A DNA stretch of 64,000 bases from Roseovarius sp. MMSF_3359 (GTDB taxonomy: Bacteria; Pseudomonadota; Alphaproteobacteria; Rhodobacterales; Rhodobacteraceae): NCBI RefSeq assembly GCF_030733385.1, contig NZ_JASHJC010000003.1, forward strand, positions 186,001 to 250,000, given 5' to 3'. The translations under genes were made by a program, and so were the position numbers. Every line of letters starts with the position of its first letter. Position 1 is the first letter of the stretch. Below are positions 45,978 through 55,388 of the stretch, piece after piece. The notes under the pieces are model-generated. The model was not told where the DNA came from. It saw nothing but the letters and a program-made list of their open reading frames with translations, and did no database searches.

Positions 45978-46769
45978 TCAGCCCGAGCGCATCAACGCGC
46001 CATACCCGGGCACCTCAAGATCGCAGCCTGCGGCCCGCAGGCAATGCCAGAACATTGCCTGGTTGGCGGTCACCACCGGCTTGTTGAGGCGCTCTTCAAT
46101 GCGCTCGATCACCTCCACCGCGCGGATCGCCGTGCAGGAGATGAAGAGCGCATCGGCCTCGGGTCGGTCGGCGATCAGCGCCGCGCGGTAGATCGCGTCG
46201 CTGGTCAGCGCGGCCATCTCTTCGTTGTCCTCGATCTGAAACGACGAAAACCCGACGACCTCTTTCCCGGCCGCCTGCAGGTACCGTGCGATCTGGGCGT
46301 TCACGTCATCCACGTAGGGTGTCAGCACCGCGAGCCTTTGCGCCCCGAACCGGTCCAATGCCGCGAGCGATGCGGTGATCGGCGTGATGCAGGCCACATC
46401 GGGCCGCGCCGCCCGGATGCGGTCACGGATCGTGTCATAGCCAATAACCACCGACCCCGAGGTGCAGGCATAGGCCACCGCATCAAGCCGCCCCTCCGGC
46501 ACCAGCAATTCGGTTGCCGCGGTGATCCGCGGCGCCATCTGCCTAAGCGTGGCAACGGTGCAATCCGGCGTGTTCTCGATCCGCGTGGTGAAGATCGCCA
46601 CATCATCGCTCGGACGCATGTTCATGAAGTCGCGTTCGACGGTGTAGTCGTTGCTGAGCACGATGAGCCCGATGCGCCACCTTCCCGGCCCCGCATCGGT
46701 GACCATCTCGGAGCGGACCGAGTGGATTTCCACCGCGTCAGGCTTGGATATCGTCGTGTCAGAAGGCAT
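45978..46769 (-). CDS. Maleate isomerase/Asp-Glu racemase family protein, EutA-like
   Basis: 263 residues. Two catalytic Cys appear in AYACTSGSVVIGYD and LFISCTAIRAVEVIER, the paired thiols of the maleate cis-trans isomerase/arylmalonate decarboxylase fold; EutA of ectoine catabolism belongs here. The ATG at 46769 is preferred over 46775 because AGGA lies at a proper distance. A GntR-type operator overlaps its translation start region. Confidence 0.82.
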   Translation of the reverse strand: MPSDTTISKPDAVEIHSVRSEMVTDAGPGRWRIGLIVLSNDYTVERDFMNMRPSDDVAIFTTRIENTPDCTVATLRQMAPRITAATELLVPEGRLDAVAYACTSGSVVIGYDTIRDRIRAARPDVACITPITASLAALDRFGAQRLAVLTPYVDDVNAQIARYLQAAGKEVVGFSSFQIEDNEEMAALTSDAIYRAALIADRPEADALFISCTAIRAVEVIERIEERLNKPVVTANQAMFWHCLRAAGCDLEVPGYGALMRSG

Positions 46770-46776
46770 GGTCATC

Positions 46777-46786
46777 CTGTATACAG
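46777..46786. promoter_or_regulatory. GntR-type operator candidate
   Basis: The perfect palindrome CTGTATACAG sits in the divergent region between the EutA-like and GntR genes, directly upstream of the EutA-like ribosome binding site. GT-N-AC-type palindromes with a GTATAC core are common targets of GntR/FadR regulators. Confidence 0.6.
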
Positions 46787-46852
46787 CTTGATTTTAGCAA
46801 TCTTCACTTCTAAAAATGAGTCGTGTCAATGCAAATCAATGGGGAGTGCCGG

Positions 46853-47551
46853 GTGAGCCGAACAGCCGAGGAAACCACACCTTCGCCGGAGGATGAAACC
46901 GGCCCTGCCCGGTTTGACCGCATCTTCGGCGCGTTGCGCGATCGCATCTGCCTTCTGGCCTACCCGCCCGGGACGGTATTGAGTGAGGTCGCCCTGGCGC
47001 GGGAATTCGGCATCAGCCGCACGCCGATCCGGCGGGTGTTTCACAAGTTGGAATTCATGGGGCTGGTGCAGATCAGGAATGGCGTCGGCACGATCGTAAC
47101 CGATATCGACCTGAAAACACTCAAGGAAACCTATGATCTGCGCAAACGGCTGGCCGAACTGATGGGAGAGCTGTCACCGGTGGAAATCACGCCCGACCAC
47201 CTGGCGCGGATCGACGATCTGATCGCGGAGACCCGCGCACTGGCGCCGATACGGGGCGACTACGACGCATTGGCCCGGATCATCAACCGCCTGCAAGGCT
47301 TGCTGTCGGACCTGACCGGCAATGGACCGCTGCGCGAGATCATCGAGCTTCTTTACTACCGCGTCGCGCGCATCTGGTTCACATTTCTGCCGCAGCTTGG
47401 CTGGGATGACGCGATCGAAAACCAGATCAACGAGCTGCGCGAAATCCGAACGGCGATGGCCAACAACGATATCCGCAGCGTGGGCCAGTACCGGAGCATC
47501 GACCTGCAACGCATGCTGACCTCCCTGAGCCGGGTGCTGTCCGAGCCATGA
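46853..47551 (+). CDS. GntR family (FadR subfamily) transcriptional regulator
   Basis: 232 residues: winged helix LRDRICLLAYPPGTVLSEVA with recognition part LAREFGISRTPIRRVFHKLE, then an all-helical FCD effector domain. The GTG at 46853 follows GGGGAG by 6 bases and is preferred over GTG 46823 and ATG 46829. It overlaps the downstream Rieske gene by 4 bases and is divergent from the PhyH/M24/EutA operon, which it probably controls. Confidence 0.87.
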   Translation: MSRTAEETTPSPEDETGPARFDRIFGALRDRICLLAYPPGTVLSEVALAREFGISRTPIRRVFHKLEFMGLVQIRNGVGTIVTDIDLKTLKETYDLRKRLAELMGELSPVEITPDHLARIDDLIAETRALAPIRGDYDALARIINRLQGLLSDLTGNGPLREIIELLYYRVARIWFTFLPQLGWDDAIENQINELREIRTAMANNDIRSVGQYRSIDLQRMLTSLSRVLSEP

Positions 47552-48705
47552 CCCCGAACATGCCCCTGCCCGATCTGCTGGACGCCGTCCGCCGCAACGC
47601 CAGCCTGCCCGCGGATCAGGCCGAAGCCACGCCGCCGCAGGTCTATACCTCGCCCGAATTCCTCGAACTGGAGTTGACGCAGATCTTCAACCGCGAATGG
47701 ATCTGCGTCGGGCGCGAGGACGAATTCGCCAACCCGGGCGATTACCGCGTGACCCGGATCAGCCGCGATGAGGTCGTGATCCTGCGCGACCGTGACGGCA
47801 CCCTGCGCGCGATGTCGAACATCTGCCGGCACCGGATGATGAGCCTTTTGGAGGGCGACGGCAATATCCCGAGCAAGATCACCTGCCCCTATCATGCCTG
47901 GACCTATACGCTGGACGGTCAACTCATTGGCGCATCGCATATGCGCGAGAATTTCGATAAATCCACCTGCCGGCTGCCGCAGTACCAGGTCGAGGTCTGG
48001 TTGGGTTTTGTCTATGTCAATCTGGACCCTGACGCCGCCCCATTGGCCCCGCGCCTTGCCCCGTTGGCGGAACGCTTCACGAACTATCAGGTGGCGAGCT
48101 ACCGAGCACTTTTCCGCGTAAACGAGGTCTGGGACACCAACTGGAAAATCCTCTTCCAGAACTTCATGGAGCCCTACCACCTCTTCGCCGTTCACACGCA
48201 CACGGTGGAGCCGGTTCTGCCCACCAAACACGCCCATGCAGTGACCGGGGGGCTGGGGTTTAATCTTTATGTTCAAGGACGTATGCCCGATGTCGCCTTC
48301 GAGTATGGCGAGGCGATGCAGAACCCCAACCCTGCGCTTAGCGAAGAAGAGGCAATGTCAGTGCCGCTCTTCGGGGCATTTCCGGCGCATATGTGCTCGA
48401 TCTCGGCGGAACGGACGTTCTGGATGTCCCTGATGCCGATCACGACCGACAAGGTGCAGGTGTTCTGGGGCGTTGATGTGCATCCCGCCGCAATGCCCGA
48501 GGGCGATGCTTTTGCCGAGCGCGTCGAGACCCTCAAGGAGAGTTTTCACGCGATCAACGATGAGGACAAACCCATCACCGCGGCCATCGCCCGCAATGCC
48601 GCCGCCCTTGCCGCAGAACCCGGGCGGCTTTCGCCCAAAGAGCAGACGATCTGGGAGTTTCAGAGGTACTTGGCGGAGCGGCTAACGGGACCGCTGGAGA
48701 CGTGA
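47548..48705 (+). CDS. Rieske-type oxygenase, alpha subunit, second
   Basis: 385 residues; [2Fe-2S] ligands Cys93-x-His95 (CRHRMMSL) and Cys113-xx-His116 (CPYHAW), mononuclear iron His pair in FMEPYHLFAVH. It shares the domain plan of the Rieske protein at 33656 but not its sequence detail. No ferredoxin or reductase is adjacent. The 4-base overlap with the GntR gene ties it to the second catabolic block. Confidence 0.85.
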   Translation: MTPNMPLPDLLDAVRRNASLPADQAEATPPQVYTSPEFLELELTQIFNREWICVGREDEFANPGDYRVTRISRDEVVILRDRDGTLRAMSNICRHRMMSLLEGDGNIPSKITCPYHAWTYTLDGQLIGASHMRENFDKSTCRLPQYQVEVWLGFVYVNLDPDAAPLAPRLAPLAERFTNYQVASYRALFRVNEVWDTNWKILFQNFMEPYHLFAVHTHTVEPVLPTKHAHAVTGGLGFNLYVQGRMPDVAFEYGEAMQNPNPALSEEEAMSVPLFGAFPAHMCSISAERTFWMSLMPITTDKVQVFWGVDVHPAAMPEGDAFAERVETLKESFHAINDEDKPITAAIARNAAALAAEPGRLSPKEQTIWEFQRYLAERLTGPLET

Positions 48706-48720
48706 GGGCAAGCGCCGCTT

Positions 48721-48984
48721 TCATCGAAAAGTGAGCGCCGTTCCCGAGATGTCCGCCACGATGTCGGTGAAACGGGCCGGGGCAGCGACCTGCTCCGTGA
48801 CCCATTGATACAAATCCTGATCGTTTTCCGACAAGAGCGCGTCATAAAGATCGAGTCGCGCGGCATCCAGTGCCGCCAGCCGGTCATCCGCGTAGCGGCT
48901 GAGGATGATATCCATCTCCTTGATGCCGCGCCGCATGGACCGCATCCGGAGCCGTTTCAGCCGCGTCTCTCGGTCTTCAGTCAA
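48721..48984 (-). CDS. sdhE: Succinate dehydrogenase assembly factor 2 (FAD assembly factor SdhE)
   Basis: 87 residues. The RGIKEMDIILSRY segment holds the RGxxE signature that helps attach FAD to SdhA, and DLYDALLSENDQDLYQWV completes the fold. Length is normal. It overlaps the upstream XRE gene by 8 bases and so shares its transcript. Confidence 0.9.
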   Translation of the reverse strand: MTEDRETRLKRLRMRSMRRGIKEMDIILSRYADDRLAALDAARLDLYDALLSENDQDLYQWVTEQVAAPARFTDIVADISGTALTFR

Positions 48985-49381
48985 CCGGTTCTGCCTTGAG
49001 CATCTCGCGCAGGCTGGTCTCGAGCCGGGCCAGACGTGACGAGGATGCGGCCAGTTGCGCGCGCACGTCGTGGATTTCGGTCAGGACGGTCACCGCATCA
49101 AGCGACAACCAGCCATGCTCGCCCTGGGCCGCCGGTCCTTCGCCTTCACCGGTCAGCAGCCAGCGCAACGAGACGTTGAGCAGCCCAGACATCATCGACA
49201 GCTTGTTGGCCCGCGGCTCGGACACGTCGTTTTCCCAGGCAATGAGTGTCTTGACCTTGATGCCCATACGCTTGGCCAGGTCATCCTGCGTCATTCCGGC
49301 CTGTTCACGGGCCCCGGCAACACGGTCACCAAAGGTTGTGGCCTGCGGGTCGAACCAATGTTCGGAGGTTTCGGCATTCAT
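48977..49381 (-). CDS. XRE family helix-turn-helix protein
   Basis: 134 residues. HTH at about residues 18-70 (REQAGMTQDDLAKRMGIKVK, then TLIAWENDVSEPRANKLSMM), followed by a linker and a C-terminal coiled coil (LAASSSRLARLETSLREML). Likely a DNA-binding regulator with a dimerisation helix; targets unknown. It is upstream of sdhE with an 8-base overlap. Confidence 0.83.
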   Translation of the reverse strand: MNAETSEHWFDPQATTFGDRVAGAREQAGMTQDDLAKRMGIKVKTLIAWENDVSEPRANKLSMMSGLLNVSLRWLLTGEGEGPAAQGEHGWLSLDAVTVLTEIHDVRAQLAASSSRLARLETSLREMLKAEPVD

Positions 49382-49411
49382 AATGACTTCCTTTTCTACG
49401 ATCCTGCTTGA

Positions 49412-50671
<1,260 letters not shown>

Positions 50672-50690
50672 ATCATGCAGCATTACTTGG

Positions 50691-50716
50691 AAGGAGCGCG
50701 GGAAACCGTGCTCCTT
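50691..50716 (+). terminator. Hairpin with GAAA loop after aminotransferase gene
   Basis: AAGGAGCGCGG (50691-50701) pairs with CCGTGCTCCTT (50706-50716) including one G-T pair, closed by GAAA. Stable, but no T-run follows. Confidence 0.6.
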
Positions 50717-50987
50717 CATCCGTGTTTCGAGCCTGCCTGACGCCTCCCCGGAAACACGCGGCCCAAGCTACCTGTTGCCCCTCGACCGCACCGCCATCAA
50801 CCTGAGCTTCCGGGGCGGTATTCGCACCAGTTCGACATGTACCTATCGGCACCTGCCGCCAATGACGCGGCCAACCCGAAGACGCCCCAAACGCGCCAGA
50901 TCACCGTGGATTTCTTCAACCATCCGTTGCGCTTGCAAGGAACGATGTGCAAGAGTTTGCCGGACGTCATCCTGAGGAGGCACATAG
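50717..50987 (+). other. Intergenic region before the Crp-family gene
   Basis: 271 bases with no supported gene. It ends in a strong GAGGAGG ribosome binding site for the next gene. No clear promoter or Crp-like palindrome was found in it. Confidence 0.5.
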
Positions 50988-51638
50988 ATGATCCTAGAAG
51001 AACTCAACAGCCAGATCATTGACCGCCTCTTCGAGGCGGGCCGCCCCGGGACGTTCAAGCGGGGCGAGACGATGATGCGCCGCGGCGATCCCGGCGACAG
51101 CATGTTTCTGCTGGTGTCAGGCCGGGTCGAGGTCAGCCTCAACACCGTTTTCGGGACGAAATCCATCCTGGGCATTTACGGACCCAGAACCATCCTCGGC
51201 GATATCGCGTGCCTGGATGGCAAGGAACGCAGCGCCGATGTCACTGCGCTGGAGCCGGTGGAGACACTTGTTGTGACGCGCCCGGAGGTGCTTCGGCTGC
51301 TGGAAGAGGACGGCAAGACCTCCCATATCGTCATCGAGGCACTGTGCCAGAAGGTGCGCAATGCCACCGATGTGCTTGAGTTTCGGGTGCTGACGACGGC
51401 GCGCGCACGCCTGGCCAACGCGCTCATCCGCCTGATGGAGGATGACAGCGAGCCGATCACCCGTATCCGCGTCAGTCAGCGATGGTTGGGCAACTACTCG
51501 GGCCTCACCCGCGAAAACGTCAACCGGCAACTCGGCGCCTGGGCGAAAGACGGCGTTGCGCAGTTCGAACAGGGCGAGGTGGTGATCCTCGACAAGGACC
51601 GCCTGATCGACGCGGCCCTCAACGATCAGGGCCACTGA
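50988..51638 (+). CDS. Crp/Fnr family transcriptional regulator
   Basis: 216 residues: cyclic-nucleotide-binding fold with the phosphate cassette GDIACLDGKERSADV (Asp in place of the usual Glu, Arg-Ser-Ala kept), dimer helix and C-terminal winged HTH (VSQRWLGNYSGLTRENVNRQ). No Fnr iron-sulfur cysteines, so a nucleotide-sensing type is likely. GAGGAGG precedes the ATG. It lies 2 bases before a HlyC-like gene and 500 bases before the RTX gene. Confidence 0.87.
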   Translation: MILEELNSQIIDRLFEAGRPGTFKRGETMMRRGDPGDSMFLLVSGRVEVSLNTVFGTKSILGIYGPRTILGDIACLDGKERSADVTALEPVETLVVTRPEVLRLLEEDGKTSHIVIEALCQKVRNATDVLEFRVLTTARARLANALIRLMEDDSEPITRIRVSQRWLGNYSGLTRENVNRQLGAWAKDGVAQFEQGEVVILDKDRLIDAALNDQGH

Positions 51639-51640
51639 AA

Positions 51641-52063
51641 ATGCGGGCGCCGCCGCCCCAGGTCATGCAACGTATGGGGGAAATCACCTGGTTGCTACGG
51701 CACAGCCCCGGATATGAAAATGCCGACCTGGACCGTGTCGATGCGCTTTTTCTGCAACCTCTCCTGATCGACCAGGTCCGAGTTTTCCGAAAAAACGAAG
51801 AACCCGTGGGGCTGGTTGTCTGGGCCTTCCTGGATGCCGAGGCAGAGGCGCGATACCTCGCCGATGGGGTATTGCGTGCAGATGACTGGAAAAGTGGCCA
51901 AGCCTTTTGGTTTACTGACTTTTTGGCGCCCTTCGGGCATGTCGCGGCGCTGACGCGGGCGGCCTGCCGCTTCATTCCGCCGGGCCAGATCGGATATGGG
52001 ACGCGGCGCAATTCCGACGGCAGCGTCCGACGGATCACACGACATCGGCATGTCGCCGGATAG
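51641..52063 (+). CDS. Toxin-activating lysine acyltransferase (HlyC/RtxC family), His-less
   Basis: 140 residues. GEITWLLRHSPGYENADL near the N-terminus, LADGVLRADDWKSG and FWFTDFLAPFGH follow the HlyC fold, which moves fatty acyl groups from acyl-ACP to lysines of RTX toxins. The Asp (about 93, FTDFLAPFG) is kept, but the position of the catalytic His of HlyC (SPLH) is Tyr25 here (SPGY). Activity is thus uncertain. It sits just ahead of the RTX gene. Confidence 0.8.
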   Translation: MRAPPPQVMQRMGEITWLLRHSPGYENADLDRVDALFLQPLLIDQVRVFRKNEEPVGLVVWAFLDAEAEARYLADGVLRADDWKSGQAFWFTDFLAPFGHVAALTRAACRFIPPGQIGYGTRRNSDGSVRRITRHRHVAG

Positions 52064-52081
52064 GTAAGGAAATCCGTACCG

Positions 52082-52097
52082 TGTGACGTGCAACACA
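52082..52097. promoter_or_regulatory. CRP-like site upstream of the RTX gene
   Basis: TGTGA-CGTGCA-ACACA differs from the CRP consensus TGTGA-N6-TCACA at one base and lies 70 bases before the RTX start. A GGTGCACC palindrome abuts it (52098-52105). Candidate site for the Crp-family protein encoded at 50988. Confidence 0.5.
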
Positions 52098-52167
52098 GGT
52101 GCACCCATACAACCTGCGCAATCATGGCTTCACGATTTTAGCTTTTGATTCTTGAAGGGTTTTTCAG

Positions 52168-55100
52168 ATGGGTAGCGTTGTTAAAAAAGTCACTAAAGCT
52201 GTATCGCCGGTCAAGCACGGCTGGGGCGGTAACGATACTGTCAAAGGGTATCTTCCCTACAATGTCCTTTACGGCGACAGCGGTCATGACAAGGTCTATG
52301 GCTATGGCGCTAAAAATAAACTTTACGGTGGCACCGGCAATGACCGGTTGGAGGCCTGGGGGGGCTGGAACCACATGGATGGTGGATCCGGCAATGACAG
52401 CCTCTACGGACGCGGTGCCACCAACCATATGCATGGTGGTTCAGGTAACGATTACATTGCTGGTTACGGCGGTTGGAACCACCTCAGCGGCGCCTCGGGC
52501 AACGACAAGATCGTTGGCTGGGGCGCCTATAACCAGGGATATGGCGGCACCGGCAACGACACGCTCGAAGGGCGCGGCGCCAAGAACAAGATGTACGGCA
52601 ATGACGGCAATGACCGCCTGGACGGCATCGGGGCCTGGAACCATCTCGACGGTGGGAACCACAATGACAAGATCTATGGCAAGGGCCTGACCAACTACAT
52701 GTATGGTGGCCATGGCAACGATCATATCGAAGCCATCGGGGCGTGGAACCATGCCGAGGGCGGCACGGGCAACGACACGCTCAAGGGTTTCGGCGCGGTT
52801 AATATCCTCAAAGGCGGGTCGGGCAACGACCGGATCGAGGCGATTGGTGGTGTGAACACGGCCCATGGTGATGCGGGCGACGATTACATGCTGGGCCTCG
52901 GCGGCAACAACAACATGTATGGCGGCGACGGCAACGACACGATGGATGCGGTCGGCGGCGTCAACAACATGCATGGCGGAAACGGCGATGACCGCATGAT
53001 CGCGGGCGGCATCGGCAACCTGCAATGGGGTGACGCCGGCAACGACACGATGCTGGCGGGTGGCTCCGGCAACTACCAGCGTGGCGGGGCCGGAGACGAT
53101 TTTCTTGGTGGTGTTGGCACCGGCAATTTTCAGTATGGTGAAGGTGGAAATGACACGTTGATGGCCGGTGGCGTGGGTAACTACCAGGAAGGTGGCAGCG
53201 GTGATGACATCATGGGGGCGGCCGCGGCTGGAAACATCCAGCTTGGCGGTTCCGGTGACGACATCATGGCTGCCGCCGCAGAAGCCAACCTGCAGATCGG
53301 CGGCTCGGGTGACGACGTGATGTTTGGTCTGGGCAAGCTCAACCTGCAGATCGGCGAAGGCGGCAACGACACGATGGTCGGCATCGGCAACCTCAATGTG
53401 CAGCATGGCGGCGAAGACGATGACGCCATGTTCGCGCTTGGCAATTTCAACGTGCAGATGGGCGCCGATGGCGACGACTTCATGGCGGGCTATGGCCAGG
53501 GCAACGTGCAGTTCGGCGACGGGCTGACGGCTGCCCTGCCCTCGGGGATCACCCTGGGCGATGGCAAGGTCGGCACCCTGCTCAAGGATCTGGCGGACCG
53601 TGTCGGGGGTACCGGATCCGGCAAGGATGTGTTGATCGCGGGTGGCCAAGGGCTGGCGCAGTTCGGCGGCGGTGAAGACGATGTTATGGTCGGTGCCGGG
53701 CAAGCCGCGGTGCAGTTCGGCGGCACAGGCGATGACATCATCGTCGGCGGCGGCAAGGTAAATGTCCAGCATGGCGATACGGGCAACGATTTCATGGTCG
53801 CGCGCGGCGTCGGCAACGTGCAATGGGCCGGGGACGGCAATGACATCCTGCTGGGCGCGGCCAAACACAAACAGGGATCGGCGCAACTGCAATATGGCGG
53901 TGACGGTCAGGATCTCGTGATCGGCAAAGCCGCCAGCGGCAAGAGCACGATCGAAAAGATCAAGAAGCAGATCAAGGACTTCAAGGATATCAAGGCGATT
54001 GTCGAGGGCGGTGGCGACGACCAGAGCCGCTATGACATGACCAAGACCTTCGTCGACGGCAAGATCAAGTCCAAGATCGACAGCCTGAAACCCAAACCGG
54101 AGCTGAGCGTGCAATTGGGCGGGGACGATAACGACGTTTTTGTCGGCGGCGGCAACCTCAAGGTGCAGGTGGGCCAGGGCGGCGATGATATCCTTCTTGG
54201 CAGCGGCAGCCTGGGCCTGAATTTCGGTGGCGAGGGCGACGACCTGATGATCACCGATGGCGGCACCAGCATCTATTCCGGTGGCAGCGACGATGACTGG
54301 ATCATGGACCAAAGCATGTTCTTCTCGCTCTGGGCCAACACGGTCGGCGCCGACAAGCTGCTGGTCGAATTTGCTGAGGCGATGGATGGCATCCTGAACC
54401 CGCTGGAAAAAATCGTCGATACGATCAACGACATCAACCAGATGCTCGATCAACTCGACCCCCTGGGCGCGATCAGCGACTGGATCAGTTCGGTCGGCGA
54501 TGACATCATGTCCTGGTTCGACATCTCGGTCACGCAATCGCTCGGCGGCGATGGCAATGACTTCCTGGCCAGCGGCGCCAAGGGCGGTGATATGGTCGGC
54601 GGTCAAGGCGACGACACCTATCTCTTCACCTTCGGCTTTGGTGGCGAACATACGGTCGACGATGGCGGTTTCAACGCGGTCCGCGACTGGGCCAACCTGC
54701 TGCAACTGGGCGACGGGCTCTTTGACACGATCACCGGCGGTGGCGGCGGCACCGATGCGGTGGAAATCCGCGGACCCTTCGGTGTCTTCGATATCGGCAT
54801 CGAGAACCTGGCCTTCGACCTGTCGCATTCCGGCGATCTGACCATCGGGTTGCAGACCGAAGGCGGCTATCAGCTCGACATGGGCACCGTTGTCATCAAG
54901 GACATGGATGATGCGGATAACCGGGTCGAAACCCTGCGGATCGTGAACCAGGACGACATCATCAACATCGACCTCGGTGCGGCATTTGACGCGGGTCTTT
55001 TCGAGGCCAATGGCGGCCTGTCGCAGTGGTGGGATGAAACCAAGGACGGTTTTGACCAGATCGGCGATGGCCAGATCCCGTTTGCCTGGACCGACAATGC

Positions 55101-55320
55101 GAACGCCGACCTCGACGCCTTTATCTTTGTCGAAGATCCCGGCGTCGCGACCACGCAGGAGCTCTTTGCCGACAAGCTCGACGGCTGGACCAACGACATC
55201 AAGACGGCCGCGAACACTGCGGGCATCGTGGTCGATCAGGCCAACCGCCTGGCCGATGGCGTCGAAGATTGGACGACAAATGTCATTCCGGTAGTGCCAG
55301 ACGCATTCGATTTCGCGTAA
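52168..55320 (+). CDS. RTX repeat calcium-binding protein with 18-residue repeats
   Basis: 1050 residues, acidic, glycine/aspartate-rich, no signal peptide, as expected for type I secretion. Repeats start at residue 18: 24 exact 18-residue units to residue 449, a further 4-5 units (about 490-590), a Lys-rich helix (IEKIKKQIKDFKDIKAIV, about 605), four more units (about 655-725), an amphipathic region (LLVEFAEAMDGILNPLEKIV) and a repeat-poor C-terminal 250 residues. It lacks the hydrophobic pore domain of HlyA. GAAGGG precedes the ATG. No HlyB/HlyD/TolC genes are in the window. Confidence 0.85.
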   Translation: MGSVVKKVTKAVSPVKHGWGGNDTVKGYLPYNVLYGDSGHDKVYGYGAKNKLYGGTGNDRLEAWGGWNHMDGGSGNDSLYGRGATNHMHGGSGNDYIAGYGGWNHLSGASGNDKIVGWGAYNQGYGGTGNDTLEGRGAKNKMYGNDGNDRLDGIGAWNHLDGGNHNDKIYGKGLTNYMYGGHGNDHIEAIGAWNHAEGGTGNDTLKGFGAVNILKGGSGNDRIEAIGGVNTAHGDAGDDYMLGLGGNNNMYGGDGNDTMDAVGGVNNMHGGNGDDRMIAGGIGNLQWGDAGNDTMLAGGSGNYQRGGAGDDFLGGVGTGNFQYGEGGNDTLMAGGVGNYQEGGSGDDIMGAAAAGNIQLGGSGDDIMAAAAEANLQIGGSGDDVMFGLGKLNLQIGEGGNDTMVGIGNLNVQHGGEDDDAMFALGNFNVQMGADGDDFMAGYGQGNVQFGDGLTAALPSGITLGDGKVGTLLKDLADRVGGTGSGKDVLIAGGQGLAQFGGGEDDVMVGAGQAAVQFGGTGDDIIVGGGKVNVQHGDTGNDFMVARGVGNVQWAGDGNDILLGAAKHKQGSAQLQYGGDGQDLVIGKAASGKSTIEKIKKQIKDFKDIKAIVEGGGDDQSRYDMTKTFVDGKIKSKIDSLKPKPELSVQLGGDDNDVFVGGGNLKVQVGQGGDDILLGSGSLGLNFGGEGDDLMITDGGTSIYSGGSDDDWIMDQSMFFSLWANTVGADKLLVEFAEAMDGILNPLEKIVDTINDINQMLDQLDPLGAISDWISSVGDDIMSWFDISVTQSLGGDGNDFLASGAKGGDMVGGQGDDTYLFTFGFGGEHTVDDGGFNAVRDWANLLQLGDGLFDTITGGGGGTDAVEIRGPFGVFDIGIENLAFDLSHSGDLTIGLQTEGGYQLDMGTVVIKDMDDADNRVETLRIVNQDDIINIDLGAAFDAGLFEANGGLSQWWDETKDGFDQIGDGQIPFAWTDNANADLDAFIFVEDPGVATTQELFADKLDGWTNDIKTAANTAGIVVDQANRLADGVEDWTTNVIPVVPDAFDFA
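52219..53514 (+). repeat. 24 tandem 54-base coding repeats
   Basis: Encodes 24 contiguous units of consensus GGxGNDxhxGxGxxNxxx with no insertion or deletion (24 x 54 = 1296 bases). Each unit joins a classic RTX nonapeptide GGxGNDxxx to a second nonapeptide GxGxxNxxx. Early units end in Asn-His-Met-type residues, later ones in Asn-x-Gln, so the block diverged in two halves. Confidence 0.85.
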
Positions 55321-55338
55321 GTTGATCTAAAGGACCGA

Positions 55339-55367
55339 GGGAAGGCCCTGCGCACCAGGGCCTTCCC
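55339..55367 (+). terminator. Hairpin between RTX and FAD oxidoreductase genes
   Basis: A perfect 12-bp stem GGGAAGGCCCTG / CAGGGCCTTCCC around CGCAC, followed by TTGATATT. It lies 19 bases after the RTX stop and probably lowers read-through so that the RTX transcript exceeds that of downstream genes. Confidence 0.75.
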
Positions 55368-55388
55368 TTGATATTGGGAGAAGATTTT

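Noticed and set aside
43654-46191. Rightward 845-codon frame
   Set aside because: Antisense to the PhyH/M24/PhyH operon, whose three products are well-recognised families with good ribosome binding sites.
43900-46769. True ectoine catabolic operon
   Set aside because: Only DoeA-like and EutA-like members are present; deacetylase, transaminase, dehydrogenase and transporter genes are missing.
52219-53514. Tandem repeats as a CRISPR or non-coding satellite
   Set aside because: The 54-base period has no unique spacers, keeps the reading frame and encodes calcium-binding nonapeptides.
52441-54828. Leftward 795-codon repetitive frame
   Set aside because: Antisense of the RTX repeat block; its periodicity comes from the 54-base repeats.
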